DNA from: Ischnura elegans
Lineage: Eukaryota; Arthropoda; Insecta; Odonata; Coenagrionidae
Assembly (NCBI RefSeq): GCF_921293095.1
Contig: NC_060259.1
Location: 6,324,001 to 6,388,000, forward strand
Reading direction: 5' to 3'
DNA: 64,000 bases
Position 1 is the stretch's first letter; each line of letters begins with the position of its first letter. Positions 1-11,280 of the stretch are shown here, one piece after another. A program made the position numbers and the translations under genes. The notes under the pieces are model-generated. The model was not told where the DNA came from, ran no database searches, and was given only the letters and a program-made list of their open reading frames with translations.

Positions 1-2049
1 ACTCTGAAATCTGCAATGAAATTAACAAAGTAAATACATGTTAATCTTCATTTTCAAAGGTAGATGTGTCAAGTCTTTCACAGAATGGCAAATATTCATG
101 ATGATACAATTTTATAGGAATCTGTCGCATGAGACATTTAACCTAACAATAGTTTCACCAGCATTATTGCTAGTTTCTTCAGGTTTTATTGGCAATTCAG
201 TTATGTCCTGTTTATTGCACATTGAATTCACAAACTGATATCCAATATACATTAAAACCAGTTGAGATATTATTTTTCGAAGATATTATTTTTTCCTCAA
301 TTCCAACTTCTACAGAAATTGCCAGCAAATTGTGAAAATTGATAACGATATAATCTCTTTATGACTTCCCTTGCAATTTAGGCATTTGTGAAAAATGAAC
401 TGAAGCACAAATCAATACCTAGATGATAATGATCGGAGAGAGTTAAATTGATGGCTATGTTATATGAACAGCTTATTAATTACTATAATTATTCGACATA
501 TTTTTATTGGTTATTCATTTTCATGAAAAAAACCTTCGTATACGAGTTATTGAGACTGATACTTAAATACCATAACGAACTGCTAACAAAGTGGATTCTT
601 CTGCGAGAAACCTGATATTTCAACTTAATCGGTGAATGGATTGTATTTTTACTATGGCCGCGAAAGCTAAGATCATGCTTAGTTGTGTTTACACTGTGAA
701 CATAGTAATTAATAATCTTAAATACTTATTGGATATAAATTAGCGGTTCATTAATCGTATTATTACATACGAAAGGGTACATGGGCACAAGTTCGGTGAT
801 TCACTGACGAATCGAAAAAATGTTCCATTTACTTACAGGGTCAGCTCAGCAGATATGTGTTGATGATGACAAAGGTATCTTCTTATATCTCTTCGTGCCA
901 CTAAGATCCACTTTATCCGGTAATTCAAAATACAGAAACTTAATCCGGCGTTGATTTCAAAGTAGTTGTGTTGGTTGGGAAAACTGTGGGCCAAGGTAAC
1001 ACAACTTTTCAAAGCGCCTGAAATAGTATTTTTCCAATTCCTTTTTGCCAGTCTTCACAGCGAAACACGGATTATTTTCGTCGTCCTTAGCATACTTCAG
1101 CGTAAATTTGCTTGTAAGATAAGATTCTACTGCATAGCTAAATTCGCAAAGTCAAAAAACACAGTAACTACGAATGTAAACAGTTTCAGCTGTGGTTTCA
1201 GGAACATTTGCGATGGCCTTGGCGATGGCAGTTGGGTCACGTGCAATGCAAGATGGCCGCCGGTCTTTATGGCGCAAGTTTCAAAATAAGATATTTAATC
1301 CGTTATATTGAAAAATAATTACGCAATATAATAGGCAAAATATGTAACTTAGGTATTTATAACGCCAAATATATATTTCCCATAGTTACCAAAAGTTACG
1401 AAAATACTTGCTTGTCCCTATTTTCACTTTTTGTTGCCTAAATTATATTTGCAGTCCTTTATCATTGCAACCATAGTATACATCACTAGCGCAGCGAGGG
1501 GGGTTTGGGGGATAAACCTCCCTACCCTTAGAGCTTAGGGAAATTTTAAAGTTTAATCCATTTCTTTTAATTTGATTAATATTACTGATAGAATATATAG
1601 TGTGAGCGATCAATAAAATATCCCTCAGAAAGCCGTAAAACTCACCTTTTGAGACATTTATCTGAAAATTATTCTAGGGGAGGGCCCTTGCATATCCCAC
1701 TTACCCTAGCGGGTATTCCAGACCCTCAGACCCCCCAGTGTTAGTTGCGCCTAAAACCATTTCTTCCTGGCTGCTCCCCTGGTGCACAATGTATTCACTA
1801 ATTATGTTCAGGTATGTTTGAATGGAATTAAAGAAATGTCTATCATTCCCATTAATATCCAAAAGTCAATAGAAAATTAACATCATTACAATATCCACAC
1901 AATATTACTTTTGGATATTATGCTTTTTCAAAAAGCCAGCACATATCAATATCCTCACAATATCCATACAATATTACTTTTAGATATAATGCTTATTGGA
2001 TATTGGTAACCATCTATGGATATTATATGGATATCGATTGCTACTAGGG
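1..2049. mobile_element. Element R, right part; core related to element O
   Basis: The left end lies outside the window. Bases 470-1380 match 48765-49640 of element O at recognisable but diverged identity. On the minus strand both hold a decayed THAP-like stretch next to a splice-donor-like GTAAGTAAATGG. Near the right end a block of about 37 bp is repeated twice (about 1889-1925 and 1951-1995), built on ATATCCA/TGGATAT motifs, with more copies up to 2035. The element appears to stop at CTACTAGGG (2049) followed by GT. That resembles the GGG ends of elements M, N and F, but without the left end no TSD can be tested. A GGGGGG-rich segment at 1486-1756 looks like a small separate insertion. Confidence 0.5.
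1486..1756. repeat. Possible small insertion with G-rich/C-rich ends
   Basis: The stretch starts CACTAGCGCAGCGAGGGGGG and ends with CCCCCCAGTGTTAGTTGCGC, so its two ends are loosely inverted. It interrupts the otherwise AT-rich element R, and the matching part of element O lacks it. No convincing TSD was found. It may be a short non-autonomous transposon. Confidence 0.3.
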
Positions 2050-2497
2050 GTGTATTATCCCTCCTCGTACGGGGCAGTCCGGGGTATCCATGAGGCAGGA
2101 AAAGTGGACGGCAGTCGCCAACGCGTCGAAAGAAGAATTCGTTATTGGCTGCATGACCCCCGAAAAAGGAGCTTGTAATCCTAAAACGTGCCTGGATTAA
2201 AACACGTATTCAATGTCAACGTTCTCACGGCTAAACATGGAAGGAATAAACATGCCATCAGAGAAGTTAAAACGCTTACCTCCAGTTATGACTGCAGTCA
2301 CCACCACCGACCTCGTTCTCCTCTTCACCTTAATTTCGATTAATTCTTGCCGTTAACAAACGTCGAAGTACCGGGAAAATATTCATGCCATCAATCTTTT
2401 CATGCCAAAACCCACGCTCATCACTCGTCTTTCGCTCCTAGCAACTTGAGAGAAATAACGGCAACCGACAGCTTGACGCGCGGGAAAAGATATACGT
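2050..2497. other. Unassigned spacer
   Basis: This is spacer between element R and THAP element copy 1. It is somewhat richer in GC than its surroundings and has only short open frames. No domain, RNA gene or repeat was recognised. Confidence 0.5.
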
Positions 2498-2922
2498 CCC
2501 AGACGGCACAGGAAGTTTTCGTACCTGAATACGAGGGTGGACCATCAAGATACAAAAATCGCGCTTAGGAAGTTACTAAAAAGGTATTGTTTCTTTATTT
2601 CCTATAATGACGAAAAAAGATGTAAGAGGACTGGCAAATTCATATGCATCGATAAAATTGTATCTCATCGATAAAACTGTATTCGGTCTGGGACTATTTT
2701 CTTTCGCGGGTGGTGCCATCGTGCCATATCCTCCTAGAAAGATCACATGTCTTCACAAGCCGTTGGAGATCGCGTCGTTTACGTAACGTCTTACCACATT
2801 TCAGGGATTTTTGTGGTTAAGTTTGTGAAAAATAGATTGTCTGGTAAAAGTGAAGTTTCCCTTAATCTTTAATTTCATTAACTGGGCTTCAGAAACGTGT
2901 TTGTGGGATATTTTTGTTAAAA

Positions 2923-3072
2923 ATGCCTTTCGTGTGTTTATTGTCGGGATGACGTAATGGCAACTCCGGGACATGGTTCAAGGTTTTAGCTTTCCAAAAG
3001 ATCCTGAGTTGAAGAAGAAGTGCATTTGGGCGATAAGAAGAAAACATTTCACCCCTACGAAAAGCTGTGAGG
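2923..3072 (+). pseudogene. THAP domain, first exon (copy 1)
   Basis: The exon encodes the start of a THAP (C2CH) zinc finger. One frame gives CVYC followed by RDDVMATPGHGSRF. A shifted frame gives SFPKDPELKKKCIWAIRRKH and FTPTKSCE, matching the family pattern FPKDP-L-KKW--A-RR--F-PT. The exon ends at GAG followed by a GTATGT donor (3073-3078). The frame change near 2985 means the reading frame is broken. In related transposons THAP domains bind the element's own end sequences, so this was probably the N-terminus of a transposase. Confidence 0.7.
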
Positions 3073-3126
3073 TATGTACTCTTTCTCGCTGTAATTATTT
3101 GGATGTAATTTTAAGTTAGAAGTGGC

Positions 3127-3156
3127 TTCGGGATGTTGATGCATCAACATCCCGAA
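3127..3156. repeat. 30-bp perfect palindrome inside THAP element
   Basis: The centre is TTGATGCATCAA, with 15 complementary bases on each side and no loop. It is conserved in copy 2 (29720-29749) and lies in the intron between the two THAP exons. The role is unknown; it could be a protein-binding site or a remnant of an older insertion. Confidence 0.85.
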
Positions 3157-3543
3157 CTATTCAGTACTATAGTACTATTCAGTACTAAAAATGGTGATTG
3201 AAAATATTGTAGCAGTTATTCTTCCGAAAATTCTTGCATTTTAGTTGTCTTTTTTGTATTATTTCATTCGGTGAACGTGTGGTTAAAAGGAGAAACTAGG
3301 AATAAGCTGCCAAGTTTATAGGATCGAATATTGCTTCTTAGCTTGCCCTATGGTGTATTACACGTCGACTTTCATCATTTCAAATTATCTTATGCTATAG
3401 TGTAAAACAATAAAAATATCAGGCATACAAATATTTACTATATTTACGAGCCTAGTAATTTGATTTCTCATGCAGAAATACCAAAAATTGGAAATGATTT
3501 GACCTAATAAGTTACATGGTATTTTATTATTTATTAATTTTAG

Positions 3544-3736
3544 GTGTGTGAGCTTCACATCGCACCATTGTGATATCAGAAAGTAATCTGTGGCCTTGGA
3601 CGAGAAGACGAGGAGAAAATTCTTGCTGAATTGAAGGTGCCCAGATTGGAGGAAGGTACCATTGCTTCACTGTTACCTGTCGCCAAGAAGACAGACATTG
3701 TGGCAGAAGTGACATATTTGTGGATGTGGATTTGAT
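3544..3736 (+). pseudogene. THAP domain, second exon (copy 1)
   Basis: An acceptor (TTTTAG, ending at 3543) is followed by codons for VCELHIAP, which supply the last Cys and His (C-x2-H) of the THAP finger begun in the upstream exon. A TGA follows eight codons later. Downstream the frame is open again (GREDEEKILAELKVPRLEEG), consistent with the linker of a former transposase. The catalytic part is absent. Confidence 0.6.
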
Positions 3737-4513
3737 TTGTGCAAGTTGATGCTGTGATAGTGGACGTTCAGCGGAGAAAGTATTGAAGATATTTTTTATG
3801 TATCGACCAGTCCTCTTTTTAATAATTTTCTATTCGAAAGAGAATATGAGTAATTGTTTCGCTAAATTAGATGTGGGATAGAAGAGAAAATTGGAAATAT
3901 TATTGTGGTTGACAATAGAAAATACATAATGTATGTATTGTATTTCTGTGGGTTTTTTCTTTCCTGCCTCTTTAAAATTTCTTGTGGTGGTGACTTCATG
4001 CAAAGTAAGTATAAAATCGGAGGTGTGATCTAAGAGATACCATGTTTTATTTTACAAGTGTTTATGCTGGTGATTTGGCAGGACTTTCATATTTTTAATA
4101 GGTTGATACATTTACTGCAGTGACCTAGAGACTTTTACTCATCCCAAATAATTTTTCAAATACTTAAGCGCCTGATATGGGTAAGTTTTAGTAGCTGAGA
4201 CTGAACTATACGTTAATTTTTGCTTTCATTTTGATGAATTCGATCATACTAATAGCAGATGTGTCAGCAATCCTGTTTCATCGGCAATTTTTATTTAAAA
4301 ATTTTATTTCGTCAGGCTTTAGGGTAAGCTTTTTAATGCTCGTGGGCTATGTGATGTCTCATTTAGTGTCAAAATTAATAAGAATTTACTCTTATTAACA
4401 TCTCAAGGTTTCCAAGTAAGTACGAGCCACTTAACAATGCTGGATGCTGGGGATGCGTGAATTAGCCTTAAGAATCTCATTTTTCGCAGTTATTTAAGTG
4501 GCCGAATAAGTTT

Positions 4514-4662
4514 TGTAAGTTCTCAATGGGTAAATAATACTATATCATGAATTCTAATTACCATGAAAAACTCACAACCGACAAAAACTTTGTCGGTCGT
4601 GAGTCTTTCATTGTAATTAGAATTCATGATATGGTGTTATTTACCTATTGAGAACTTACAAT
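4514..4662. repeat. Long hairpin inside THAP element
   Basis: The arms begin TGTAAGTTCTCAAT and meet around ACAAAAACTTTGT, with over 70 bp per arm and few mismatches. The same hairpin is in copy 2 (about 28214-28362). It may be a small palindromic element that entered the ancestor of both copies. Confidence 0.8.
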
Positions 4663-4988
4663 TCATAATGATTCGTATCAAGGTTCTCGCTACGGTCGGT
4701 AGCTATCGATTGTGTTGCGTTCGATACATTTTTCGATCGTGCGAGTTACGATATATCTAATTTCGACCTAATCGATTGAGATTAGCCTGAGTGCCGTGTT
4801 CCTGCGCGCTTCGTATCCAATCGTACGTGCTTAGTAGCGGACATTCACATGCTGCGTACGCGCTTCGTCGACAGGCCGCGAATGGAAATTATCCATTGAC
4901 GAAAAGCGACGGAGCGGCACAGTATCCCCTTAGTCAATGGGTACTATGTACATACGAATTAGATACGGAGGGTTCTGTGCCGTCTGGG

Positions 4989-6273
4989 GTGTTGCCAAAA
5001 GCTAAATAAAAAAAATTCATTGCCGCTGAAAACAGGGGTCGCGTATATGTCCGGTAGAAGGGTTCCGTATGTTGGCAAAACTTAAAGTGGGTAGCACCAT
5101 AGAGTAAGTATATATAGAGAGCTCACCACACGTGCAAAAATCGTATACGTTTTTGGTGTAGTTCTAGAGCGATTAACCAGATGTCACTAGAAGAATTTTG
5201 GCAATTTTTTTATTTTGCTCGTTCCACAAGTCTAAAAATATATTCTGAAGCAGAAAGGGTTGCTACGATAAGTGGAGACATTAATTATTCGATTTTATTT
5301 ATAACAATTGTTATAAAAAATAATTTCTCGAATTTCGGCTAGTTACTTCACTTTTCCGAGGTTATAATCCTAATCCATTTTCCGGCAGACTGTTCTTAGT
5401 ATAAAGTTGAAACTTGCAGGAAATGTTCATAGCACATTTTTTTCCATACTAGTAAACTTTAATTTGTTCATAACTCAGTTTCAACGTTGTTATGTGTGTT
5501 TATATATCTTTCGGACGAAAAATCTGGAATTTTGCAGGGTAAAAATCAATCGCCTGCTAACTTTCGTATCTTACGCTATAGGTCCATATATGCTGCGTAT
5601 GAAATTTGGACAAAACTATAAATTTATTTTTGGTGAAAGAATTGTAACTTTATCTCAATTACAAGGGGAGTTATGCAATTTTAATGGCCGCACCTCGTCA
5701 GGCTTTCCTTACTGGCCTGGGTCTACGCAGAAAGCTCCCGCCTCCTAAGGAGTTCGTTTTGCCATCAGATAGGTTGGCGAGGCGAGGGTTTTGTTTCGAC
5801 GAGGAAGAGATTTTCCGTGAGGGAAGATCTTTTCGCTTCAAGAGACAATATAAATCTTATTGATGGTCATCGCATCGTTGAACGATCAACCTATCGAATG
5901 AAATACATTTCGCGTTGTGTGATTCAGAACTTCAGATAGGAAATACCTCACTTGGGTGAAGTGTAAATGCTATTTACAACACCAAGTGCCGGAATATTAC
6001 GATAAAAGGGAATGCGAGATTGGATCTTTACACTGAACAACAATGCACTGTTTGCCTTTCGCTAACGGTCATAGCCTCTTCACCACAGTTGGTAATTAAA
6101 GCTTAAACGTATTTGGTAATGAATTCTTAAGCGCGCAGCTTCAAACGAACACAAAGAGGTATGGATCAGCAGTAGCATTTTTGGGAATAGGGGTGGTCGG
6201 TGACCTTGATTTGTTTGCTCGATAGCGGGATGAGTAATGGCCCATTCTGTTACCACGTCGAAAATGGAAAGGT
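4989..6273. other. Unassigned DNA
   Basis: The longest open stretch is about 113 codons (5407-5748, + strand). It has no ATG start of its own and no recognised motif, so it is not called as a gene. No TIR pair or RNA gene was seen. Confidence 0.4.
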
Positions 6274-6303
6274 TTCTTTCGGCTGTACGTACAGCCGAAA
6301 GAA
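6274..6303. repeat. 30-bp perfect palindrome
   Basis: The centre is GGCTGTACGTACAGCC, with 15 complementary bases on each side and no loop. It lies 10 bp from a larger perfect palindrome, and the bases between the two are TACGTACGTA-like. Confidence 0.9.
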
Positions 6304-6313
6304 GTACGTACGT

Positions 6314-6371
6314 ATACGTAAGACCTGAAGTAGAAAACTGGTACCAGTTTTCTACTTCAGGTCTTACGTAT
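6314..6371. repeat. 58-bp perfect palindrome
   Basis: The centre is CTGGTACCAG (6338-6347). All 29 base pairs are matched, with no spacer and outer ends ATACGTAAGACC/GGTCTTACGTAT. Perfect palindromes this long decay quickly, so this is either young, maintained by gene conversion, or an assembly fold-back. Confidence 0.95.
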
Positions 6372-7046
6372 GGGGCCGGGGATCATCTAATGCATGTTTT
6401 TGTCTTTCCTTGAGACCTTATTCTGATCTTAGTTGTGATAATCGTCGTCTCGTCAATAACAAGACGCATTGTTGTTTGAGGAAAGTTTTGTTTTAAGCGT
6501 TAGCATTTAGTTGAGGTTCTTAAAAGTAAAACAAATAGCGGCTGCAATTGGGCCCGGGTTCACTCATTGCTTAAATTCTTGCCTCATTATATGAATGAAT
6601 CCCTTCTCCCAGGGGCCGAAAAACTAAATATCCAAAGATACATTTTACGCGGTGAGCATTTATATAGCAATATCGAATGGAGTATTTTTGGCATATTCCA
6701 ATTGTAAGTTGCTGCGGCACTAGAAAAATATAGCGATTCAAAACTATCCGCCCTCCCCTTTTTCGGAATTAAACCTCCTATTATGCAGTTTTGTGTATCG
6801 AAACTGCAAGCAAAATTTGCTTCGTAGGCCTCATGGGGAATCCTAATTCGTAGGCTAAAATATGTTATCGCGTTAGAATCTTGAGTTATCCATTCATTAA
6901 TTGTTATAAAACATTTGATTCAATGTATATTAGATATTGATTGCTTTTCGTACACATTTTAACAGTCCAAAACCTATTTTTTTGTCTTTGATATCAAGTT
7001 ATTCATTTAAGTACAGATTTTCAACACTAATACAGGATTTGTTATA
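6372..7046. other. Unassigned DNA
   Basis: AT-rich sequence with no open frame of note, no recognised domain and no paired terminal repeats. Confidence 0.4.
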
Positions 7047-7217
7047 ATCATGCAACATAAAGTAGGTTCGAAGATTTTCGCGGCGTTGATCAGATTATCT
7101 CTGCATTCTCCTCGGGTTTCCACCGCGTCCGTTGGCTTTTGTCGAAACTGTTCTCGCCAAAAGGCAACGGACGCGGTGGAAACCCGAAGAGAAGGCAGAG
7201 ATCATGCAACATAAAGT
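7047..7217. repeat. Hairpin segment flanked by 17-bp direct repeats
   Basis: The sequence ATCATGCAACATAAAGT occurs at 7047-7063 and again at 7201-7217. Between them is a hairpin with 44-bp arms (7097-7140 and 7159-7202), a few mismatches and an 18-bp loop. The arms contain GGGTTTCCACCGCGTCCG. The direct repeats could be an unusually long TSD or a replication-slippage footprint. Confidence 0.75.
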
Positions 7218-7789
7218 TTTAAGTCCAAACTTCGAACTGCAACCGACCTGTTGACGAGCCTTTCCGGAGGTACTTCCTCTGAGTGGCTGAAATGTCATCT
7301 ATCAATGATTTTCCCGAGGTGTAACCCTCATTTTCCTCCATTGTTGGGGACTTAGGTCCCGACGAGTAAAAACTAGTGATGTGTTTATAGAAGGTTAAAA
7401 AACTTCCATCTGATGTAAAAACATTTCGACGGAGTCGACGTACAAGTAGCCCTCCGGCGCGAGAATGATGGAAAATAAAATTGTGCAATATATATAATTA
7501 TATTACCTTTGCTAATCCAAGTACATCTCACCGTATGAAAGTTAATCACAGCCAAGTTGATTTTGATCAATCAATTAGAAGGTAAACGAAGAAGATTTTA
7601 TTATTTCCAAAGCAGAAAAAAAGGAACAGTGTGCTAATCCGTAATAAGGTCTCATGCATCGCCAAATGTGATGATGTGTTGGAGGATACCTCATTCGTGA
7701 TTCTCCCCCGTGATCCAACGGATAGATTCCAAAAAAGTGTTAAAAAAGCTTTATCTTCCTGCTGTAATTTTATAAATTAGCCCCTAAAT
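7218..7789. other. Unassigned DNA
   Basis: Overlapping short minus-strand frames (7219-7570) have no recognised motif. No TIR pair was seen. Confidence 0.35.
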
Positions 7790-9020
7790 TAAATATCATC
7801 TTTAGGCAATTGCCTGGGTTTTCACCAAAATATAATATTAATAGCCCCATCATTTTGCCACAGAAACTTCAACACCTCATACGTCACCATCCATCTCCAA
7901 GCTAGTTTCATTTGATGTAAAAAATCTATTTACTTCTTTACCTGTACAAACAACTCTGTTACTTATTGAGAGACCACAATATTAAAATCAGTGTGTCTTG
8001 TGAACTTCATTGTCTCTTGGAACAGCTTGACAGCCAAAATTATTTTTTGTACAATAAGAATATTTATCACCAAACAGACGGCCTTGCGATGCGGTATTCC
8101 CTTTCACCTGTAATACCCGAAATATTTACGACAATTCAAAACGCCAATTATTTGATTCGGGCATTCTATCTCATCTAACATCTTCTGGTACCGTTATGTT
8201 GACTACATCATTTGCCGCTGGACCCGAATTGTCAGACAATTAGATAATTTTCTGAATCTTTTAAATCCTCGACATCCTAATATTACCTTCGTTGTAGAAA
8301 TAGAATCCAAAAAGCACCTAAACTTTCTCGATCTCTCCATATCCATAGTTGATGACAAACATGAATTTGGTTTATACAGAACCCCTTGTTATGGTGATAC
8401 AATCATTCCGAGTTACTGATGCCATCCAACCTCCCAAAAGTTATCTTCCTTTCATTCTATGTTACATAGATTGGTCAATCTATCTTTAAATGCAGTCAAC
8501 TTCAATTGTGAACTTTCCACAATGAAATCAATTGCATTTTCAAATGGCTACAGCTTTAATACTTAAACTAAAATCCTTCAGAGAAAGTTGAAAACGCGAG
8601 CTATTTCACAGCTTTGCTCCCTTCCCCCATCACAGAGAATTTCTAAAAATTGTTGGTTTCTAAAAATGTAAATCATTTTTTGTGGGAGACCTTTCCAACA
8701 GGCTTGCAAACAAATTCCCCAAAAATAAATTCAATGTTTCTTTTTACAACCCTTGCACTCTCGGTGAAGCTCTGTGTCGTAACAAAGACAAAATAGAACC
8801 CATCCATCAATCCGGCATTTACAAAGTTAATTGTGAATCATGCCACTTGAGTTTCATTGGTCGAACAGGCAGAAGTTTTATTATGAGAATGAAAGAACAT
8901 AGAAGGTGCAGGAAACTGGGATGAAACGTCACTTATCGCCAAACATTTGGTACAGACTTTTCATTCTTGTCATTTTCAACCAGAATTTTATCCACCCCTT
9001 CATTAACGGCATAAGGCTTG
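7790..9020 (+). mobile_element. Penelope-like retroelement fossil (RT plus GIY-YIG)
   Basis: The pieces are in family order. A VSFDVKNLFTSLP stretch matches reverse-transcriptase motif A of Penelope-like elements. QTDGLAM followed by SLSPVI matches motif B. A YVDYI stretch (near 8196) stands where YVDD is expected. Then comes a C-terminal GIY-YIG endonuclease-like segment, GIYKVNCESCHLSFIGRTGR followed by RMKEHRR (about 8810-8910). It is clearly broken in several places, lacks its 5' part, and belongs to a different subfamily from the element at 60.3 kb. It looks old. Confidence 0.8.
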
Positions 9021-10015
9021 ATTTTTAGAGCAGTTTGAAATAGTACAAATTTATAAAAATATTCTTATTAGATATTAGATGTTCCCGTGGACATACCCCG
9101 TTAAGACGGTCTAAGGCTCCCCTCCGCGGTGTCATAAAACGTCCGTTTTCGCAGTAAAATCCTGGGGGTGAGGGATCGGAGAGTAAAGAAGGTATTAGTC
9201 TCAGCCGGTATCTTTCTGGCAGGTCTTTTGTATGATTTCCGGGAAAACAAGTCACTTTTTCGAAGTGTGAACGCTTTTAATAGAAGCATGGTCTTTGATC
9301 GTATCCAAAGAAAACGAAATGAACTTCAATGAAACGTGCACTCACCTCGGCTAAAATACTTCCACTGCCTTCACCACAGACCATTTGAGAATCGGTGACT
9401 TGAATAAAAACATAAAAACGGTGAATGCTGAGCGATAAAAACCCATACAGTTTCAATAACATTACCGCGTCGCGGCTAATCCAACTCCCGACGCGCGCAG
9501 ACGAACCCTGCCGCGCGATCGATAAATCAATGTAATTTTCGACGTCGCAAACATATTTCCAAGATAACTGTATAAACACCTCAAAAAATCTTCAAAGAAT
9601 GCTCTCATATAAGTTACAAAGCGTGACTTTGCCGAAAAATCATTTGAAACTCTACCTCAATGTAGAACTTTGTCGCAAAACAGTATCCGCCATTTTGTAA
9701 CTGCACGGTAAGAATTGATCGATGATATTCTTAAAAATTACGGAAAATTAAAGAAAGAAAACCATGCCAACAGATAATGTGGTTTTTTATTCTGCATGAA
9801 TCCACCTACAACTTCACCTTCTACTTACTTTGGAAGATTTTCAGAGAAAATTGAAGACGGGCGTTATTATGGAACGTTGCTCACGTTTAAGCCTGTGTAT
9901 CTCAGAATCGGGTTGGATCTTTGTCAAATTAAGTGCATATCCTTAAATTTCAATCAGTTTTGAGTATACCTGCGAAGTTTCAAGTTTATTACTCAAAAAA
10001 AGTCATTTTGTAATT
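9021..10015. other. Unassigned DNA
   Basis: There is a minus-strand open stretch of about 100 codons (9277-9579) and overlapping ones at 9025-9289, none with a recognised motif. No paired repeats were found. Confidence 0.35.
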
Positions 10016-10295
10016 TTGTCCGGCTTTTTCCGATTTCCGCCCACTGTGCGATATCCAACGGTCAAATTTGAATCAAAATATTTGCATCAAAATTTGATGC
10101 AACTAACGCGCACCCTATCACACGGTCAAAATTTCATCCAACTGGCTTTTGGTACTATAATTTGTACAAAACACCGTTTTGTCCAAATGGATAGGGCAGG
10201 TTCTAAATTTTCATCCAATAGGATGAAACCAACCATTCACTGGGCCCTTGACAAAAAAGCATCGCCAAGCGCTGACACAGAGGCCACATAGGTTA
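10016..10295. repeat. Diverged repeat related to the left end of repeat G
   Basis: It contains several copies of motifs seen at the start of repeat G: ACGGTCAAATTTG, GCATCAAAAT and ATTTGATGCA. It probably belongs to a related element whose ends cannot be set. Confidence 0.4.
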
Positions 10296-11280
10296 AGCCG
10301 GTGTCCCACGGTCAAATTTGCATCAAAATAATTGTCCAAAAATTTTGATGCAAATTGCAAATATTTTGATGCAACCGGACTGGGGTGTCCCACGATGCAT
10401 ATCATTTGGAGGAAAAGGAAAAAGACGATATTTATGTAAACAAATTTGGAAGCTTATGGAAGTGAAGGATTCTGTCTTTTTTAGCAGGCGAAATTGTCTG
10501 AACAGGCCTCTTGAACATTAAAGAGGCGAAAAAAAGAAAACAGAAAGAATGCTGAACTTGGCCTTGGCTGGAAAGGGGGTATGAGAGCGTTGGAATAAGC
10601 ATGCTAAACATGATGGAGAAGGAGTTGGTCGCCGATGTTCCCGTATATTATCGATATTAACTGACGATAAGTGAGGATATTTGCATGTCCCTTATTAGCA
10701 AGGCTGAGGGCAGAATAAAACGGCAGGATACAAACGTGAGGCAGTTTATTCCCGCGGTGAAAATATTATTAATAATTAGATGGATATTGTGGTTGAGAAG
10801 ATGTTATGAATAGTGCTGTAAACGTGCATTTAAATCAAATTTTTCCTCTCTTAATCTAGCAGTTGCTAAAGACCAATTTTTGCTCATTTTTACTTTTAGG
10901 ACCACACCAGGCGATGAAATAGACGATCACGAACGTGTATATATATATATATTCGGAATAATGTTTTGTGAATTCACTTCGCGGTATGGTGACATTATAA
11001 ATTCAAAACTAAACCATTTAGTATTCAATACAGTACTAATGAAAAAACTCAACCGGTTTCGATATTTTCAGGCATTTATCTAGAGGTTTACGATAACGCT
11101 AATGACCTGAAAAGAAGGAAACCGGTTGGGTTTTTAATGCATACTGTGTGGAATACAACCAAGTTTGCAAATGAGCATTTTAATTAATAAAATATATATT
11201 ATGGGCACAAAAATAAACTTTGTTGTATTCCACACAGTATGCATTAAAAACCCAACCGGTTTCCTTCTTTTCAGGTCTTT
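10296..11280. mobile_element. Repeat G, copy 1
   Basis: It starts AGCCGGTGTCCCACGGTC after TTA. Copy 2 starts with the same sequence at 51411 after TAA, and the two stay alignable across 51411-51630 and 59448-60277. A TWA target and an AGCC-type end suggest PIF/Harbinger-like non-autonomous DNA, but no matching right end was found. The TTAA at 10518-10521 is the intact version of the site that the piggyBac element occupies in copy 2. Copy 1 carries an inverted repeat at 11106-11277. Confidence 0.65.
11106..11277. repeat. Inverted repeat, about 63-bp arms
   Basis: The left arm starts GACCTGAAAAGAAGGAAACC and the right arm ends with its complement. The arms are nearly identical, with about a 45-bp spacer. 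It contains AACCGGTTGGG and CCACACAGTATGC motifs, and lies where the shared part of repeat G fades out. It is probably an independent foldback element. Confidence 0.8.

Larger units (their letters stand above)
2498..4988 (+). mobile_element. THAP element, copy 1 (2.49 kb, TIR CCCAGACGGCACAG)
   Basis: The ends are CCCAGACGGCACAG and its inverse CTGTGCCGTCTGGG, flanked by GT on both sides (2496-2497, 4989-4990), which suggests a 2-bp TSD. A near-identical copy lies inverted at 27887-30398. The interior holds a THAP-domain reading frame split by an intron. It also has a 30-bp perfect palindrome (3127-3156) and a long imperfect hairpin (about 4514-4662, arms over 70 bp). No DDE transposase domain is recognisable, so the element looks non-autonomous. 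It could belong with the ISL2EU/PIF or P-like THAP groups. A P-element assignment is not supported because no 8-bp TSD is visible. Confidence 0.8.

Noticed and set aside
2498-4988. Classic P element
   Set aside because: A THAP domain is present, but no 8-bp TSD and no P transposase catalytic region are seen.
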